Positions 17,077 through 26,775 are shown, counted from the first letter of the stretch. The stretch: 64,000 bases of DNA from Tolypothrix brevis GSE-NOS-MK-07-07A (GCA_019358985.1 JAHHIJ010000009.1:62001-126000); one strand, 5' to 3'. Numbers and translations are program-made. Notes: a model not told the origin generated them from the sequence alone.

Positions 17077-17904
17077 TCAACTATTGCCTTGCTCGTTTGA
17101 AGACTGTTGTTGTGCCATTTGTCTTACTTCCTCAACACTTAGACTTAAGCCTTGTGCTATCTGTTCTAAACTAAGCCCCAAAGCCAAAAATTGGCGTACA
17201 GCGTTTAAAGTTAGTTCACGTTTGCCTTCAAGCTTGCCTTCTTCCCTACCTTCTGTGAAAGCATCCTGATAAAATCTGGTTTGCTTCAACTCACTTAAAC
17301 TAAACATTGCTTGTATTTCCTCCCTAGTCATCCTTGGAAACTTGTAGACGATGATTGTCTCTATTAATTGTAATAATTGCTGTTGAGAAATTCCACCGCC
17401 GACACTTTGCGTAACTCTGTCTATCAACTCCCTTGCGAGTGCGATCGCTCTCTCTTCATCTTCAATAACTAACTTGATAGTAGCAATGCCAATAGGTAGC
17501 GATGTCGCTTCACCTAATTCATCTAGATAAATGCGAGTGACTCGCTGACTGCTGAAGAACTCGCGGTAATGTTTTATATTTCCTGTGTCTACACTCCGGG
17601 TTGGATAGATAACAGCAGCAAACCAATCGTTTTTGGGTTTATTTTGACGAAGATATAAACATATTTCTGCAAACAATCGAGAGTAAATTTCTGAGTCTGG
17701 CTGAAATTGAACTTCCACAAAGTAAATTGGGTTTTCCTCTGTTTGTGTAGGAAGAAAAACCCCATCAATTCTAAATGCTGTTTGTTTAACTTCAACTGAT
17801 GAAAATTGATACAAGTTCGCTTCTTCTGGAGGTTCACCGATGAGTTCAAAGAAGATACTAGGAAATTCTTGAAATAAGCGATAAAAGATGCTGTCGGTTT
17901 TCAC
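17077..17904 (-). CDS. DUF2887 / Rpn-family putative PD-(D/E)XK nuclease
   Basis: The 275-aa protein starts with GTG 17904 (KTDSIFYRLFQEFPSIFFELIG). Residues about 40-75 hold the nuclease-like core FRIDGVFLP ... IYFVEVQFQ, fitting D-x(n)-E-x-(Q) of Rpn/transposase_31-like enzymes. The C-terminal third is a basic and acidic helix repeat (REEGKLEGKRE) followed by a short helix-turn-helix-like LGLSLEQIAQGLSLSVEEVRQ. Rpn-type proteins promote recombination and are abundant in cyanobacteria, often in repeat-rich regions. Activity is uncertain because the usual ExK lysine is replaced by Q. Confidence 0.75.
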   Translation of the reverse strand: MKTDSIFYRLFQEFPSIFFELIGEPPEEANLYQFSSVEVKQTAFRIDGVFLPTQTEENPIYFVEVQFQPDSEIYSRLFAEICLYLRQNKPKNDWFAAVIYPTRSVDTGNIKHYREFFSSQRVTRIYLDELGEATSLPIGIATIKLVIEDEERAIALARELIDRVTQSVGGGISQQQLLQLIETIIVYKFPRMTREEIQAMFSLSELKQTRFYQDAFTEGREEGKLEGKRELTLNAVRQFLALGLSLEQIAQGLSLSVEEVRQMAQQQSSNEQGNS

Positions 17905-17974
17905 AACTTAGGAAATAAAACACCCATCACCAGATTATCATGTATCGCTTTCTTCTTTTTCATCACTCACCAAC

Positions 17975-18120
17975 GGTTCTAAACCTCAGTCGTCTTTAGA
18001 CGACTTCAGCTATTAGCCTTAGAATTCATTCTAAGGCGGTTGTTGGGATTAGTGCAAGATATCCATTTTAATGGACTTTCGCTATTAGCCAGGGAATTTA
18101 TTCTTGGCGGGATGGGTTTT
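17975..18120. repeat. Dispersed hairpin repeats
   Basis: The spacer between the DUF2887 gene and the restriction-modification gene holds consecutive hairpins: CGTCTTTAGACG, CCTTAGAATTCATTCTAAGG, and two copies of the phrase GCTATTAGCC. It looks like a non-coding cyanobacterial repeat element. Confidence 0.6.
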
Positions 18121-18128
18121 ATTTGACT

Positions 18129-20816
18129 TCAAACTGGTGTCCAACAACCTACAATAGTTTCACCCCGCTTTTCTTTTTCGGCTAATTCTAAATTCAATTC
18201 CACCAGCTTCTCTAAAATATCGTCATTAGGATTAAAACCGTAAGCTTGCATCACCAATTTATCAAGCTGTTCATGCAGTTTATAAAGTTGGCTCGTTGGC
18301 TCATTAAAAAACTTATTGTATAGTGTCGTAATTCCCCATTGTTTCGCTTCCATTTGTTGAGTGCGATATTGATGAAGTTCTCCAGCTTTGGTACGAATTT
18401 GATTAACTAATTTAGCGTCAGGTGTTTGGGGAAAAGGGAAGGTTTCAAAGCAGCTTGTAGGTGTATAGGCTGTAGTTTCACCTAGTGTTGATTTTTGAGC
18501 ATTCATCCAAATGCGATGCACTATCGATGAAACGATGCCAAAAACATAAAAATCATCATTAGTCAGAACAACTGACTTATCACCTGCTAACCAGTTAATA
18601 GATGCAGGGATAAAAACAGCCCATTTTGATACTCTAGGTACTGTAAAGTAGCAACTTAAATTAGTAATTGCTGTTCTCATTGCTTCGTTAGTACGCTTAA
18701 ATATCCACCACTTTTGTTGTAGAATCCTTTCACGGTTATTTAAACGCTCTGGCTTGACAAAAGTTTCAACATGTCTGAAAGGCAGTATATAATTGCTTGC
18801 TTCTTCAATAGACATATTTACAAAGTCAATAATCCAACGTTCTGGAGTGCCGTAAGGATTTTTAGCTAGATTAGCACCCATTGAAAAGAGTTTGAGAACT
18901 TCTTGATTTTTGGAATCGGCTGTAACCCAAGCTTTTACCTGTTCCTCAGTAACTATAAATCCATTCCCATTGGGTTCTACTCCTCGAATGCAGCACCCAA
19001 TATTTGCTTTTATTCGATTTGCTTTAGTAACATCAATAGTTGATTTCAGTGAAGAACTTATAGCTGTAACTAAACAATTATCTAGATATAATATTTGAGG
19101 TTTTTCTTGACTCCAGTTAATAATACTAACATGAACACTTGCTTCACCCGACCAAGGTTGACTAGAGATAGCATCATGAATATATCCATTATTTTTAACA
19201 ACGTAGTCTAAAGAAGCTTCCCTACTTTTACCTTGACAAATTGAATTTGTAGCAACTAATCCTGCTCTGCCTTTTTTTTCAAGCTGTGAGTGAGCTAATC
19301 GAAACCAATAGCAGGCTATATCTATTTGCTGATTTTTAATTTCTGTAAATTTCTTAAAAACCTTTTCAGTATAATCGTCACCTAACTCTTTTCTTATTCT
19401 ATGCCCACCCAAAAAAGGAGGATTGCCAATAATTACATCCGCTTTCTGCCATTCACTAAAAAGCGCATCCTGACAAACAATATTATTATCCAACGTATCC
19501 AAAGGCAAAGCCGGCTCAGTCAACTTAAAATTATCAATTGCAATCTTCCGCGCAATCATCAAAGTCACTCGCGCTAACTCCACCGCAAACGGATTTGTAT
19601 CCATCCCATAAAATTGTTGCGGTGTCACAAAACCCATTTGCATTTGCTCATTAGCAGACTTCCGACGCTGGGCAATTTTATCTAACAGCAGCATTTCAAT
19701 TCGCTTTAATTCCTGATATGCCATGTAGAGAAAATTCCCCGAACCACAAGCCGGATCTAACACCCGATAACTTTGTAATTCCAATTGCAAAGCCGAAAGT
19801 TCACCTATAGTCGTAGCCTCTTCAATTCTTTCTTCCCAATATCTACTAATAGTTGGACGGACAATTTTCATAATGTCCGCTTCTGAAGTAAAGTGAATTC
19901 CCCGTGCATGACGCTCTTTTTTATCCACCGTCCCTTCAAACAAATTCCCGAAAATTGCCGGACGTACTTTACTCCAATCTTCCCGCGCTGATACATCCAA
20001 AAAGTTCAATTCTTCCCGCGTCAAATCAATTCCATGAATCAACGAAAATAAACCGCCGTTAAAATAATCTACACCTTGATAACGTCCCGCTGGCGTAATT
20101 CCTGGCTGATTCATTTCCCGAAATAAACCACCCAAAACATCGTAAGAATTTGCCCCTTTCATACAATCCTGAACGCAGGAAATAAACATATCACGGGGTA
20201 ATAATTGCCTATCCTCAGCAAACATCGCTAGCACGCATTGCAAAATAAACCCCTGCGCTGTCAACTTCTCAATTTTGCGCTTTTCCAACTCCAGTAGTAA
20301 TTCTCCCATACGACGTGCGGCGCGTTCTGTAACTACTAGCTGGTTATTTCTAAATACAGGAGTTTTGTCTCCCAATTCCATAAACGCAAAGGCTCCTGCC
20401 CTTTCTGGCAGTTGCTCCAGGGGAATTACATCTACGGGTGTATCTAGTTGGATATCAAAGTCAAAAATCCAGAATTCGTCAAAATTGCACAACAAAACAT
20501 AACGCGGACGATTTGGAACTAACCGCGTCCAATAATCAAAAGCCTGAGAATAATGCTTACTTAAATCTTCCCCGCGCTTCTTCATCTCAATCAATACGCG
20601 GGGTTTCCACACCAAATCAGCAAAGCCGGTTTTACCCTTTTTGCTGCTTTTTTTAATCGCTTCTTCGTAACTCGCTCCCGCTTCTAGCGCTCCCTCATGT
20701 CCAAACGCTCGAAAAAACCGATCTAGAAACGTTTGCGCTTCTTTTCTTTCTTCACCTTTGATGTGTTGTTGACAAAAATTAACAAACTTGTGGAGACTTT
20801 CAGGTGTTGCTACCAT
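18129..20816 (-). CDS. MmeI-like single-chain restriction-modification enzyme (type IIG/IIL)
   Basis: The 895-aa protein combines an N-terminal nuclease and an N6-adenine methyltransferase. The nuclease motif is D67 (FADLVW), E77 and K79 (VLIEMKK), a D-x9-E-x-K spacing like that of MmeI. A helical connector follows. The SAM-binding motif I is LDPACGSGNFLYMA (about 355-368) and the catalytic motif IV is IIGNPPF. The C-terminal part (about 600-880) should be the target recognition domain, ending in a helical region. In such enzymes one DNA strand is methylated and cleavage occurs some distance away. The target sequence cannot be inferred. Two XRE regulator genes lie upstream on the same strand. 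Confidence 0.85.
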   Translation of the reverse strand: MVATPESLHKFVNFCQQHIKGEERKEAQTFLDRFFRAFGHEGALEAGASYEEAIKKSSKKGKTGFADLVWKPRVLIEMKKRGEDLSKHYSQAFDYWTRLVPNRPRYVLLCNFDEFWIFDFDIQLDTPVDVIPLEQLPERAGAFAFMELGDKTPVFRNNQLVVTERAARRMGELLLELEKRKIEKLTAQGFILQCVLAMFAEDRQLLPRDMFISCVQDCMKGANSYDVLGGLFREMNQPGITPAGRYQGVDYFNGGLFSLIHGIDLTREELNFLDVSAREDWSKVRPAIFGNLFEGTVDKKERHARGIHFTSEADIMKIVRPTISRYWEERIEEATTIGELSALQLELQSYRVLDPACGSGNFLYMAYQELKRIEMLLLDKIAQRRKSANEQMQMGFVTPQQFYGMDTNPFAVELARVTLMIARKIAIDNFKLTEPALPLDTLDNNIVCQDALFSEWQKADVIIGNPPFLGGHRIRKELGDDYTEKVFKKFTEIKNQQIDIACYWFRLAHSQLEKKGRAGLVATNSICQGKSREASLDYVVKNNGYIHDAISSQPWSGEASVHVSIINWSQEKPQILYLDNCLVTAISSSLKSTIDVTKANRIKANIGCCIRGVEPNGNGFIVTEEQVKAWVTADSKNQEVLKLFSMGANLAKNPYGTPERWIIDFVNMSIEEASNYILPFRHVETFVKPERLNNRERILQQKWWIFKRTNEAMRTAITNLSCYFTVPRVSKWAVFIPASINWLAGDKSVVLTNDDFYVFGIVSSIVHRIWMNAQKSTLGETTAYTPTSCFETFPFPQTPDAKLVNQIRTKAGELHQYRTQQMEAKQWGITTLYNKFFNEPTSQLYKLHEQLDKLVMQAYGFNPNDDILEKLVELNLELAEKEKRGETIVGCWTPV

Positions 20817-20918
20817 TTTGGATTTTTGATGCTTGGGGAATAATCAGTATTTTTAACTATTCCTTTGTGATAAATTCATCGATCCAAATGGTATTTTATA
20901 TTTGGGAAATTTGCACTC

Positions 20919-20998
20919 CCTCAGGCTGGAAGCCTGGGGCTATAGAAACAAAGCCCACCCAGGTGGGCTTTGTTTCTATAGCCGCACCCTTCTAGGGT
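20919..20998. repeat. Dispersed hairpin repeat (CCCACCTGGGTGGGC family)
   Basis: Inverted arms GGCTATAGAAACAAAGCCCACC / GGTGGGCTTTGTTTCTATAGCC are separated by CA. Relatives lie at 25291-25376, 41720-41825, 48708-48765 and 60629-60705. Confidence 0.8.
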
Positions 20999-21048
20999 GT
21001 TGGGCAGAATTGTATTGAGATGGGCGATCGCTCAATTCCCCTCAAAAT

Positions 21049-21411
21049 TCAACTAACTTTCGCTTCATCTCCCGCAGACTCAGCCACAGCAGCTAATCTC
21101 GCAGCAGCAGCTTGAACTATCTGAGCCACTTGAGACAAAGGCATATGATTGATTTGTCTTAAAATCACGGTCAAATCTGAAGTTTCTGGCACTGCCCTGC
21201 CTTCCAAACAGCAGAGTAACTCTTCCAACGTATACCCTGCTCTGGTTGCAATTTGAGCCAGATTTTCAGTATCTGGAACCTTCACACCCTTTTCCCACAT
21301 TTGAACAGCAGTAGCAGAAACTCCCAGAAGCTTGCCAAAAGCTCTTTGACTCGTTGAACCACGAGCTAATTTAATGATTTCAATCAGTTTTTGTCTACTT
21401 TCGATGTTCAC
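21049..21411 (-). CDS. XRE-family helix-turn-helix regulator (copy 1)
   Basis: The 120-aa protein starts with GTG 21411 (NIESRQKLIEIIKLARG). The HTH spans about 18-60: SQRAFGKLLGVSATAVQMWEKGVKVPDTENLAQIA, the Cro/CI-type fold. The C-terminal half is helical and ends with repeated Ala-rich sequence (VAQIVQAAAARLAAV). It is a close paralogue of the next gene. It lies 232 bp upstream of the restriction-modification gene, in the same orientation, so it could regulate that gene; this is only positional inference. Confidence 0.8.
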   Translation of the reverse strand: MNIESRQKLIEIIKLARGSTSQRAFGKLLGVSATAVQMWEKGVKVPDTENLAQIATRAGYTLEELLCCLEGRAVPETSDLTVILRQINHMPLSQVAQIVQAAAARLAAVAESAGDEAKVS

Positions 21412-21616
21412 TGCTTTTATAGCTAGTCAACTTTATTTACAAGTTTAGTTGCAATATTACAAGTTTACTTTTATATTGACAGGCTTGTCTTTTAGCAGTA
21501 ATCTATATCTTATGTTGCAATACGGCAACTTAGGTTTAAAGTAGATAACAATGTTCACTACTTACAAGTTTCGTATTTATGTTTTTCTGCCTGGAGTGAT
21601 TCGTTTTTTGTGTTTC

Positions 21617-21979
21617 TCAACTGGCTTTGGCTTCATCTCCTGAAGCTTCAGCAACAGAAGCAAATCGCTCCGCAGCAGCTTGAGCTATCTGAGCGACTTG
21701 AGACAAAGGCATATACTTGATTTGTTTCAAAATTGTTGAAAATTCGGAATTTTCTGGTAATGACTTGCCGTCTAAATAGGCGAGTAACTGCTCTAAGCTG
21801 TAGCTTGCACGAGCTGCTATTTTTGCCAAATTCTCGGTATCTGGAACGCTGTCACCCCTTTCCCATGACTGAACAGCCGTAGTAGAAACTCCCAAAAGTT
21901 TAGCAAACCCTCGCTGACTCATGGTACCACGAGTTTTTTTGACTATTTCTATTAGTTTCTTTCTAGCCTCTGTATTCAC
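21617..21979 (-). CDS. XRE-family helix-turn-helix regulator (copy 2)
   Basis: From GTG 21979 the protein is 120 aa (NTEARKKLIEIVKKTRG), the same length as its paralogue at 21049, which decides the start over an upstream TTG at 21997. The HTH reads SQRGFAKLLGVSTTAVQSWERGDSVPDTENLAKIA. Both copies share the ending PLSQVAQI-QAAAxR. The tandem pair suggests duplication, with divergence mainly in the recognition helix flanks (QMWEKG versus QSWERG). Confidence 0.8.
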   Translation of the reverse strand: MNTEARKKLIEIVKKTRGTMSQRGFAKLLGVSTTAVQSWERGDSVPDTENLAKIAARASYSLEQLLAYLDGKSLPENSEFSTILKQIKYMPLSQVAQIAQAAAERFASVAEASGDEAKAS

Positions 21980-22222
21980 GGCTTGATGGCAACTCAACTG
22001 TAATTACCAGTTTACTTGTACGTTTCGACGTTTTGTATATAGTTATTTAACACTAAGGCTAGTTAATATTGACTTGCAGCAACTGTTAGTGATAATCTAA
22101 AGATACTAAGGTCTTTCTCAGGAAGAAGGCTTATACAGTAATCTTTCATACGAAAAACTCGATTTGCTTAAATGGCAATGCTTACGTATGGGCATTGCCG
22201 CCAATAACTCTTAGGGTGCATC

Positions 22223-22714
22223 ATGGTTAGTTGGACACGCAAGAAAACACAATATCGCCGCAAAGGTCAAAGTTTAATCGCCGCTAATAAAATTAAACCA
22301 CAATTATGGCACATTTTGGAAGCCGAAGCCAAAGAAGCACTTATAGCCCAAGGTGAGCGTGTCCAGAAAATCAAGAAAATCCGCTGCCTGAAGCATCAAG
22401 TTTGTATTTCTTATTGGAATCAGAAAGGTGGTGTATGCAGCAGCTTTTTCAGCTACCGGATTTTTGCACGTTGGCAAAATGAAGTAGAAAAGGTAATTTA
22501 TACCTGTCCTACAGTGAAGGAATGGACGAGATTAAATCGTATCATGCGGTATGAATTCGCTTATTACAATTATTTCCGAGAAATCGAAGATGCACTTGAC
22601 ACCGCATTAGAAAACCGCTTGTGTGTATTGAAAGCAACATCACTACAACCGGTTTCTAAAGACAATTACGTAGAGACGTTCCACGGTCACGTCTCTACAG
22701 CGTGTAATAATTAA
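22223..22714 (+). CDS. Hypothetical protein with a palindromic repeat at its 3' end
   Basis: ATG 22223 starts a 163-aa basic protein rich in aromatic residues ([15 protein letters not shown] at the N-terminus). It has three cysteines in the first half and no signal peptide or membrane helix. I do not recognise the family. The last ~15 codons ([15 protein letters not shown]) are read from a GTAGAGACG-type palindrome at 22670-22698, so the original C-terminus has probably been replaced. The stop codon overlaps the end of the convergent prfA gene by 4 nt. Confidence 0.55.
   Translation: MVSWTRKKTQYRRKGQSLIAANKIKPQLWHILEAEAKEALIAQGERVQKIKKIRCLKHQVCISYWNQKGGVCSSFFSYRIFARWQNEVEKVIYTCPTVKEWTRLNRIMRYEFAYYNYFREIEDALDTALENRLCVLKATSLQPVSKDNYVETFHGHVSTACNN
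22670..22698. repeat. Palindromic repeat (GTAGAGACG family) inside a gene end
   Basis: The arms GTAGAGACGT and ACGTCTCTAC surround TCCACGGTC. It provides the 3' end of the hypothetical gene at 22223. Confidence 0.8.
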
Positions 22715-23811
22715 TTACTAGCGCCGGAAGTGGCGAGTTCTGCTAACCTTTCCTGCTGATCTTGGGAGATACAAGATTGAATCAGTGGCTCTAAATCGCC
22801 TTCCAAGACGGGGTTAAGGGAATAATTTTGACCAAGACGGTGGTCGGTGGCGCGGTTATCTTTGTAGTTGTAGGTGCGAATCTTTTCAGAACGGGAACCT
22901 GTACCAACTTGCGATCGCCTCATGGAAGTTACTTCTTCTTGTTGTTCACGCAACTTGATTTCATACAACTTTGCCCGCAGAATTTGCATAGCCCGTTCTT
23001 TATTTTGTAACTGGCTGCGTTCTTCAGTACAGAAAATCCGAATTCCGGTGGGTTTGTGCATCAAGTCAGCCGCTGTTTCCACCTTGTTGACGTTTTGCCC
23101 TCCAGCACCGCCAGACCTAGCGGTAGTCATCTCAATGTCCTTCGGGTCGATGTGAATTTCCACCTCATCCACCTCTGGCATGATCGCCACAGTCGCTGTG
23201 GAGGTGTGAACTCGTCCACCAGCTTCGGTTGCCGGCACACGCTGCACGCGATGCACTCCAGCTTCAAACTTCAGCTTGCTGTAAACGCTCTCACCCTGAA
23301 TTTCTAGAATTACTTCTTTGAAGCCGCCCATCTCACCGAGAGACTCACTTACCAGCTTCACTTTCCAACCTTCAGTATCAGCATAGCGCGAATACATCCG
23401 CAGCAAATCCCCAGCCCAAATACTTGCCTCATCGCCACCAGTACCGGCGCGAATTTCCAACATGATGTTTTTATCATCATTCGGATCGCGGGGTAACAGC
23501 AACACCTTCAAGCGAGTTTCTAAATGTTCGATTTTCTGCTCAAGTTCATCGACTTCCAGTGCTGCCATTTCATGCATTTCTGGATCGCTGCTTGCTTCTT
23601 TGTAAACTTGACGTGCCCCAATCAAGTCTTCAGTAGCAGTTTTCCAAATTTCATAAGTATCTACTACCTCTTCTAAAGAAGAGCGCGACTTGGCAATTTT
23701 TTGATACTCATCCGGATTTTTGGCAGTATCGGGATCGCCAAGCCGACGGGTTAATTCATTAAAAGTTTGTTCAACGGATTTTAATTTATCCAGCAGGTAT
23801 GATTCAGCCAT
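22711..23811 (-). CDS. prfA: Peptide chain release factor 1
   Basis: RF1 reads UAA and UAG stop codons and triggers peptide release. The 366-aa protein has the universal GGQ motif ([16 protein letters not shown]), which contacts the peptidyl transferase centre. It also has the RF1 N-terminal helical region and the basic tail region [19 protein letters not shown]. The start is ATG 23811 ([15 protein letters not shown]), ten codons inside the longest frame. It is the last gene of the long minus-strand ribosomal superoperon, directly after rpmE. Confidence 0.95.
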   Translation of the reverse strand: MAESYLLDKLKSVEQTFNELTRRLGDPDTAKNPDEYQKIAKSRSSLEEVVDTYEIWKTATEDLIGARQVYKEASSDPEMHEMAALEVDELEQKIEHLETRLKVLLLPRDPNDDKNIMLEIRAGTGGDEASIWAGDLLRMYSRYADTEGWKVKLVSESLGEMGGFKEVILEIQGESVYSKLKFEAGVHRVQRVPATEAGGRVHTSTATVAIMPEVDEVEIHIDPKDIEMTTARSGGAGGQNVNKVETAADLMHKPTGIRIFCTEERSQLQNKERAMQILRAKLYEIKLREQQEEVTSMRRSQVGTGSRSEKIRTYNYKDNRATDHRLGQNYSLNPVLEGDLEPLIQSCISQDQQERLAELATSGASN

Positions 23812-23913
23812 GATGAGTCTTTGCGCTCCTTTAAATAACAAATTGGCTTAGGAAAAAAGACAATCGACCCCGAAAAGTACAGGGTCGTCGTTGACACTGC
23901 CCAAGCCTTTTTG

Positions 23914-24162
23914 CTACTTTTTCTTTTTGCCGCCTGCGCCTTCTTCATCTGACGATGAGGACATACCGTATTTGCGAAGGAAGCGTTCTACTCGACCTTC
24001 GGTGTCAATCATCTTCTGGGTGCCGGTATAGAATGGGTGGTTTCCAGACCAAACATCTACATGCAATTCTGGCTTGGTTGAGCCAATGGTCATTACAACT
24101 TGACCGTTGCAGTAAACTTTCGCATCTGGATACCACTTAGGATGAATATCAGGTTTAGCCAT
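23914..24162 (-). CDS. rpmE: 50S ribosomal protein L31 (non-zinc form)
   Basis: The 82-aa protein has the L31 core HPKWYPDAKVYCNGQVV and HPFYTGTQKMIDTEGRVERF. Of the four zinc cysteines of the C+ form only one remains; the CxxC before HPF is replaced by WSGN, so this is a C-minus L31 that does not bind zinc. The C-terminal extension is acidic then basic (SSSSDEEGAGGKKKK). It lies between rpsI and prfA. Confidence 0.95.
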   Translation of the reverse strand: MAKPDIHPKWYPDAKVYCNGQVVMTIGSTKPELHVDVWSGNHPFYTGTQKMIDTEGRVERFLRKYGMSSSSDEEGAGGKKKK

Positions 24163-24214
24163 TTTCCTTTCGTGGTTAATCTATATAAATTATAACTTGG
24201 GACAGGTAATGGAG

Positions 24215-24300
24215 ATTGGGGAGACGGAGGGAGCAGGGTGAGCAGGGGGAAATATTTCTTCCTTTCCCCTTTCCCCTTTCCCCTTTTCCCCTCTGAAAAT
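24215..24300. repeat. G-rich / C-rich low-complexity repeat
   Basis: The rpmE-rpsI spacer carries GGGGAGAC/GGGAGCAG and TTCCCCTTTCCCC units, similar to those inside recO. Confidence 0.65.
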
Positions 24301-24318
24301 TGCCCCATGCCCAATTGC

Positions 24319-24735
24319 TTATCGTTTCGAGTATTGAGGTGCTTTGCGGGCTTTGTGCAAACCGTATTTTTTCCGCTCTTTCGCCCGTGGATCGCGGGTG
24401 AGGTAGCCTTCGGTTTTCAAAGGTGGGCGATTTTCTGGATCTAGTTGACATAGCGCACGGGCGACTCCTAAGCGAACAGAGTCCGCTTGTCCGGTTAAGC
24501 CGCCACCTTCAGCTTTCACCAAAATGTCATATTCGTTTTCCAGTCCCAAAGTTTCTAGGGGTGCTTTGATGACTCCTAAATAGTTGGCGTTGAATTGGAA
24601 GTATAAATCTCCAGGTTTGCCATTTACGGTCATCTGACCGGTACCTGGAACTAGGCGTACCCGTGCGACTGCTGATTTACGGCGACCAGTACCCCAGTAA
24701 ACGGCGCGACCACTGTTGGTGTCTAGTGCTTGCAT
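24319..24735 (-). CDS. rpsI: 30S ribosomal protein S9
   Basis: The 138-aa protein carries the S9 signature [17 protein letters not shown] and [19 protein letters not shown]. The C-terminus [17 protein letters not shown] has the KR end that reaches the P-site tRNA anticodon. Its ATG overlaps the rplM stop by one base (TAATG), so the L13-S9 pair is translationally coupled, as in most bacteria. Confidence 0.97.
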   Translation of the reverse strand: MQALDTNSGRAVYWGTGRRKSAVARVRLVPGTGQMTVNGKPGDLYFQFNANYLGVIKAPLETLGLENEYDILVKAEGGGLTGQADSVRLGVARALCQLDPENRPPLKTEGYLTRDPRAKERKKYGLHKARKAPQYSKR

Positions 24736-25196
24736 TAGTTTTCGGCTCCAGGAATTGTATTAATTTTTAGTTCTTTCGGTTGTTGCGCTGCGTGGGGATG
24801 ATCTGCACCAGCGTAAACTTTCAGTTTGGTAAATAACTGCCTGCCAAGGCTATTTTTCGGTAGCATACCTTTGACGGCGACTTCGATAATCCGTTCTGGT
24901 AAACGGTCTTGCAGCTTGGCGAAGGTTTCGGTTTTCATCCCACCGGGACGACCGGAGTGGCGACGGTAGATTTTTTGAGTCCGCTTTTTGCCTGTGACTG
25001 TGACTTTCTCAGCATTGACGACAATGACGAAGCCGCCTGTGTCCATGTGAGGGGTATATTCTGGTTTATTTTTGCCGCGCAAAATCATGGCAATTTCGGT
25101 GGCGAGGCGACCTAAGCGTTTGTCGGTGGCATCTACTATGTACCACTCACGCTCAATGGATGCTAGGGGAGGAAGGTAGGTTTTGTTTGTTGTCAT
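24735..25196 (-). CDS. rplM: 50S ribosomal protein L13
   Basis: The 153-aa protein has the L13 features [19 protein letters not shown] near the start and the central signature [13 protein letters not shown], with HPHAAQQP near the end. It is an early-assembling subunit protein and, in other bacteria, an mRNA-binding autoregulator of rplM-rpsI. It follows truA after a 209-bp repeat-bearing spacer. Confidence 0.97.
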   Translation of the reverse strand: MTTNKTYLPPLASIEREWYIVDATDKRLGRLATEIAMILRGKNKPEYTPHMDTGGFVIVVNAEKVTVTGKKRTQKIYRRHSGRPGGMKTETFAKLQDRLPERIIEVAVKGMLPKNSLGRQLFTKLKVYAGADHPHAAQQPKELKINTIPGAEN

Positions 25197-25204
25197 TTGT
25201 CCTA

Positions 25205-25376
25205 TGTCCTTTGTTTGTTAATGGTTAGTTGTTGGTTGATAGTTGATAGTTGAGAGTGGTTAGTAGTTAGTTGTTCTACTAATACCCTTTTTATATGAAG
25301 GTGCGCCTAGTTTAGCCCACGCAGGTGGGCTTTGTTCGTGTAGCCCCAGGCTTCCAGCCTGAGGGCGATCAGGTGC
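25205..25376. repeat. Heptamer repeats followed by a dispersed hairpin repeat
   Basis: At 25215-25275 there are GTTAGTTGTTGG-type repeats. At 25291-25376 the hairpin element contains GCCCACGCAGGTGGGC and CCCCAGGCTTCCAGCCTGAGGG, a member of the family also at 20919, 41720, 48708 and 60629. Confidence 0.75.
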
Positions 25377-25405
25377 AGCCTCAATAACTGCGCCCCTCCC
25401 AACAA

Positions 25406-26230
25406 CTAACCAAAAACTAATTTTGGTAAGGTGTCGTACCAAACTTCTTGGGGAAAGGGAAAATCTGGATAGCCGACTCGCAACAAGCATAATCCTTGGG
25501 GTGGTGCGGCATATTTTACTTTTTCCCGGTGTTGATATGTCCAGATTTCTGTAAAGTTAGAAAGCGATCGCTCTTGTGAACCTACTTCTACCAACATCCC
25601 TACCAACAGCCGCACCATGCCGTACAAAAATCCATCTGCCTGAATTTCAATATGAAGAAATGATCCTGTACGATAACACTCCGCTGCTTGCACTTCTACC
25701 CAGGAATGCTTGCGCTTTGAACCGGCACGGTGAAAAGCAGCTAAATGATGCTTTCCCATCAAGGGTTTAAGGGCAGCCTGAATTAAAGCTTCATCCAGGG
25801 GTGCATAATAATAATGCCAACTAAAGGGTCTAACGAACAAGTTCGGTCGGTCTTCGGTGTAAAGCGTGTAACGATACCGTCGATAAGCTGCACCAAAGCG
25901 AGCGTGCCAACTGTTACTTACACCTGCCGAAGCCCGAATCAATATATCTTTGGGCAAATAGCTATTAAGAACTGTTGCCCATTTTTCGGCGGGGATTCTA
26001 CCTGTGGCATCAAAATGGGCTACTTGAGCAGCCGCGTGAACTCCGGAGTCGGTTCGCCCTGCACCGTGTAGTGTCACCTGATACCCCAGTATAACTGAGA
26101 TAGCTTTTTCTATCTCTTCTTGGACGGTGCGCTGTTGTAGTTGTCGTTGCCACCCATGAAAATGAGTGCCCAGGTATTGAATTACTAGGGCTACTCTATA
26201 AGTCGGTGTTGAGGAGTGGCTTTCTAACAT
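25406..26230 (-). CDS. truA: tRNA pseudouridine(38-40) synthase
   Basis: TruA converts uridines 38-40 of tRNA anticodon stems to pseudouridine. From ATG 26230 (MLESHSSTPTYRVALVIQYLGT) it is 274 aa; an upstream TTG is less likely. The catalytic aspartate is in GAGRTDSGVHA. FHGWQRQ near the N-terminus and DGFLYGMVRLLVGMLVEVG near the C-terminus are family motifs. The truA gene after rplQ is common in bacterial alpha operons. Confidence 0.95.
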   Translation of the reverse strand: MLESHSSTPTYRVALVIQYLGTHFHGWQRQLQQRTVQEEIEKAISVILGYQVTLHGAGRTDSGVHAAAQVAHFDATGRIPAEKWATVLNSYLPKDILIRASAGVSNSWHARFGAAYRRYRYTLYTEDRPNLFVRPFSWHYYYAPLDEALIQAALKPLMGKHHLAAFHRAGSKRKHSWVEVQAAECYRTGSFLHIEIQADGFLYGMVRLLVGMLVEVGSQERSLSNFTEIWTYQHREKVKYAAPPQGLCLLRVGYPDFPFPQEVWYDTLPKLVFG

Positions 26231-26304
26231 AGGGATTTGGTCAATTGTCAATAGTCAAAAGTCATTTGTTTAAAATTCTTAACTAATGACCACTGACTAA
26301 TGAC

Positions 26305-26655
26305 TTAAACCAATTCAATTATTGCCATTTCCGCATTGTCACCCCGACGCGGGACGGTATGCAGAATGCGAGTATAACCACCTTGACGATTACCATATCT
26401 GGTGGGGGCTTGTTCAAACAAAGCATGAACTAGTTGTTTGTCGAATATATAGCCAAGGGCTTCACGACGTGCTGTCAGCGAGCCATTTTTAGCTAGGGTA
26501 ATCATTTTATCCACTTCGCTTCGCAAAACTTTAGCGCGAATTAAAGTGGTGGTGATCCGACCATGACGAATCAGCTCAGTAGTGAGCGATCGCAATAAAG
26601 CACGACGCTGGTCAGCTGGTTTACCAAGTTTTTTGACGCGACAACGGTGACGCAT
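26305..26655 (-). CDS. rplQ: 50S ribosomal protein L17
   Basis: The 116-aa protein starts [20 protein letters not shown], the L17 signature, and continues [19 protein letters not shown]. The standard neighbour of rpoA. A 118-bp spacer filled with GTTAGTTGTT repeats separates it from rpoA upstream. Confidence 0.97.
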   Translation of the reverse strand: MRHRCRVKKLGKPADQRRALLRSLTTELIRHGRITTTLIRAKVLRSEVDKMITLAKNGSLTARREALGYIFDKQLVHALFEQAPTRYGNRQGGYTRILHTVPRRGDNAEMAIIELV

Positions 26656-26658
26656 AAT

Positions 26659-26775
26659 CTTTTTGTTAGTTGTTAGTTGTTGATTGTTAGTTGTTGATTG
26701 TTAGTTGTTAGTTGTTAGTTGTTAGTTGCTCTACTATCTACTAACCACTCTCCTACTAACAACTAACAACCAACT
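26659..26775. repeat. Short tandem repeats, rpoA-rplQ spacer
   Basis: The spacer is almost wholly GTTAGTTGTTGATTGTTAGTTG-like heptamers and then their complement (ACTAACAACTAACAACC), forming a long imperfect inverted repeat. Confidence 0.8.
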
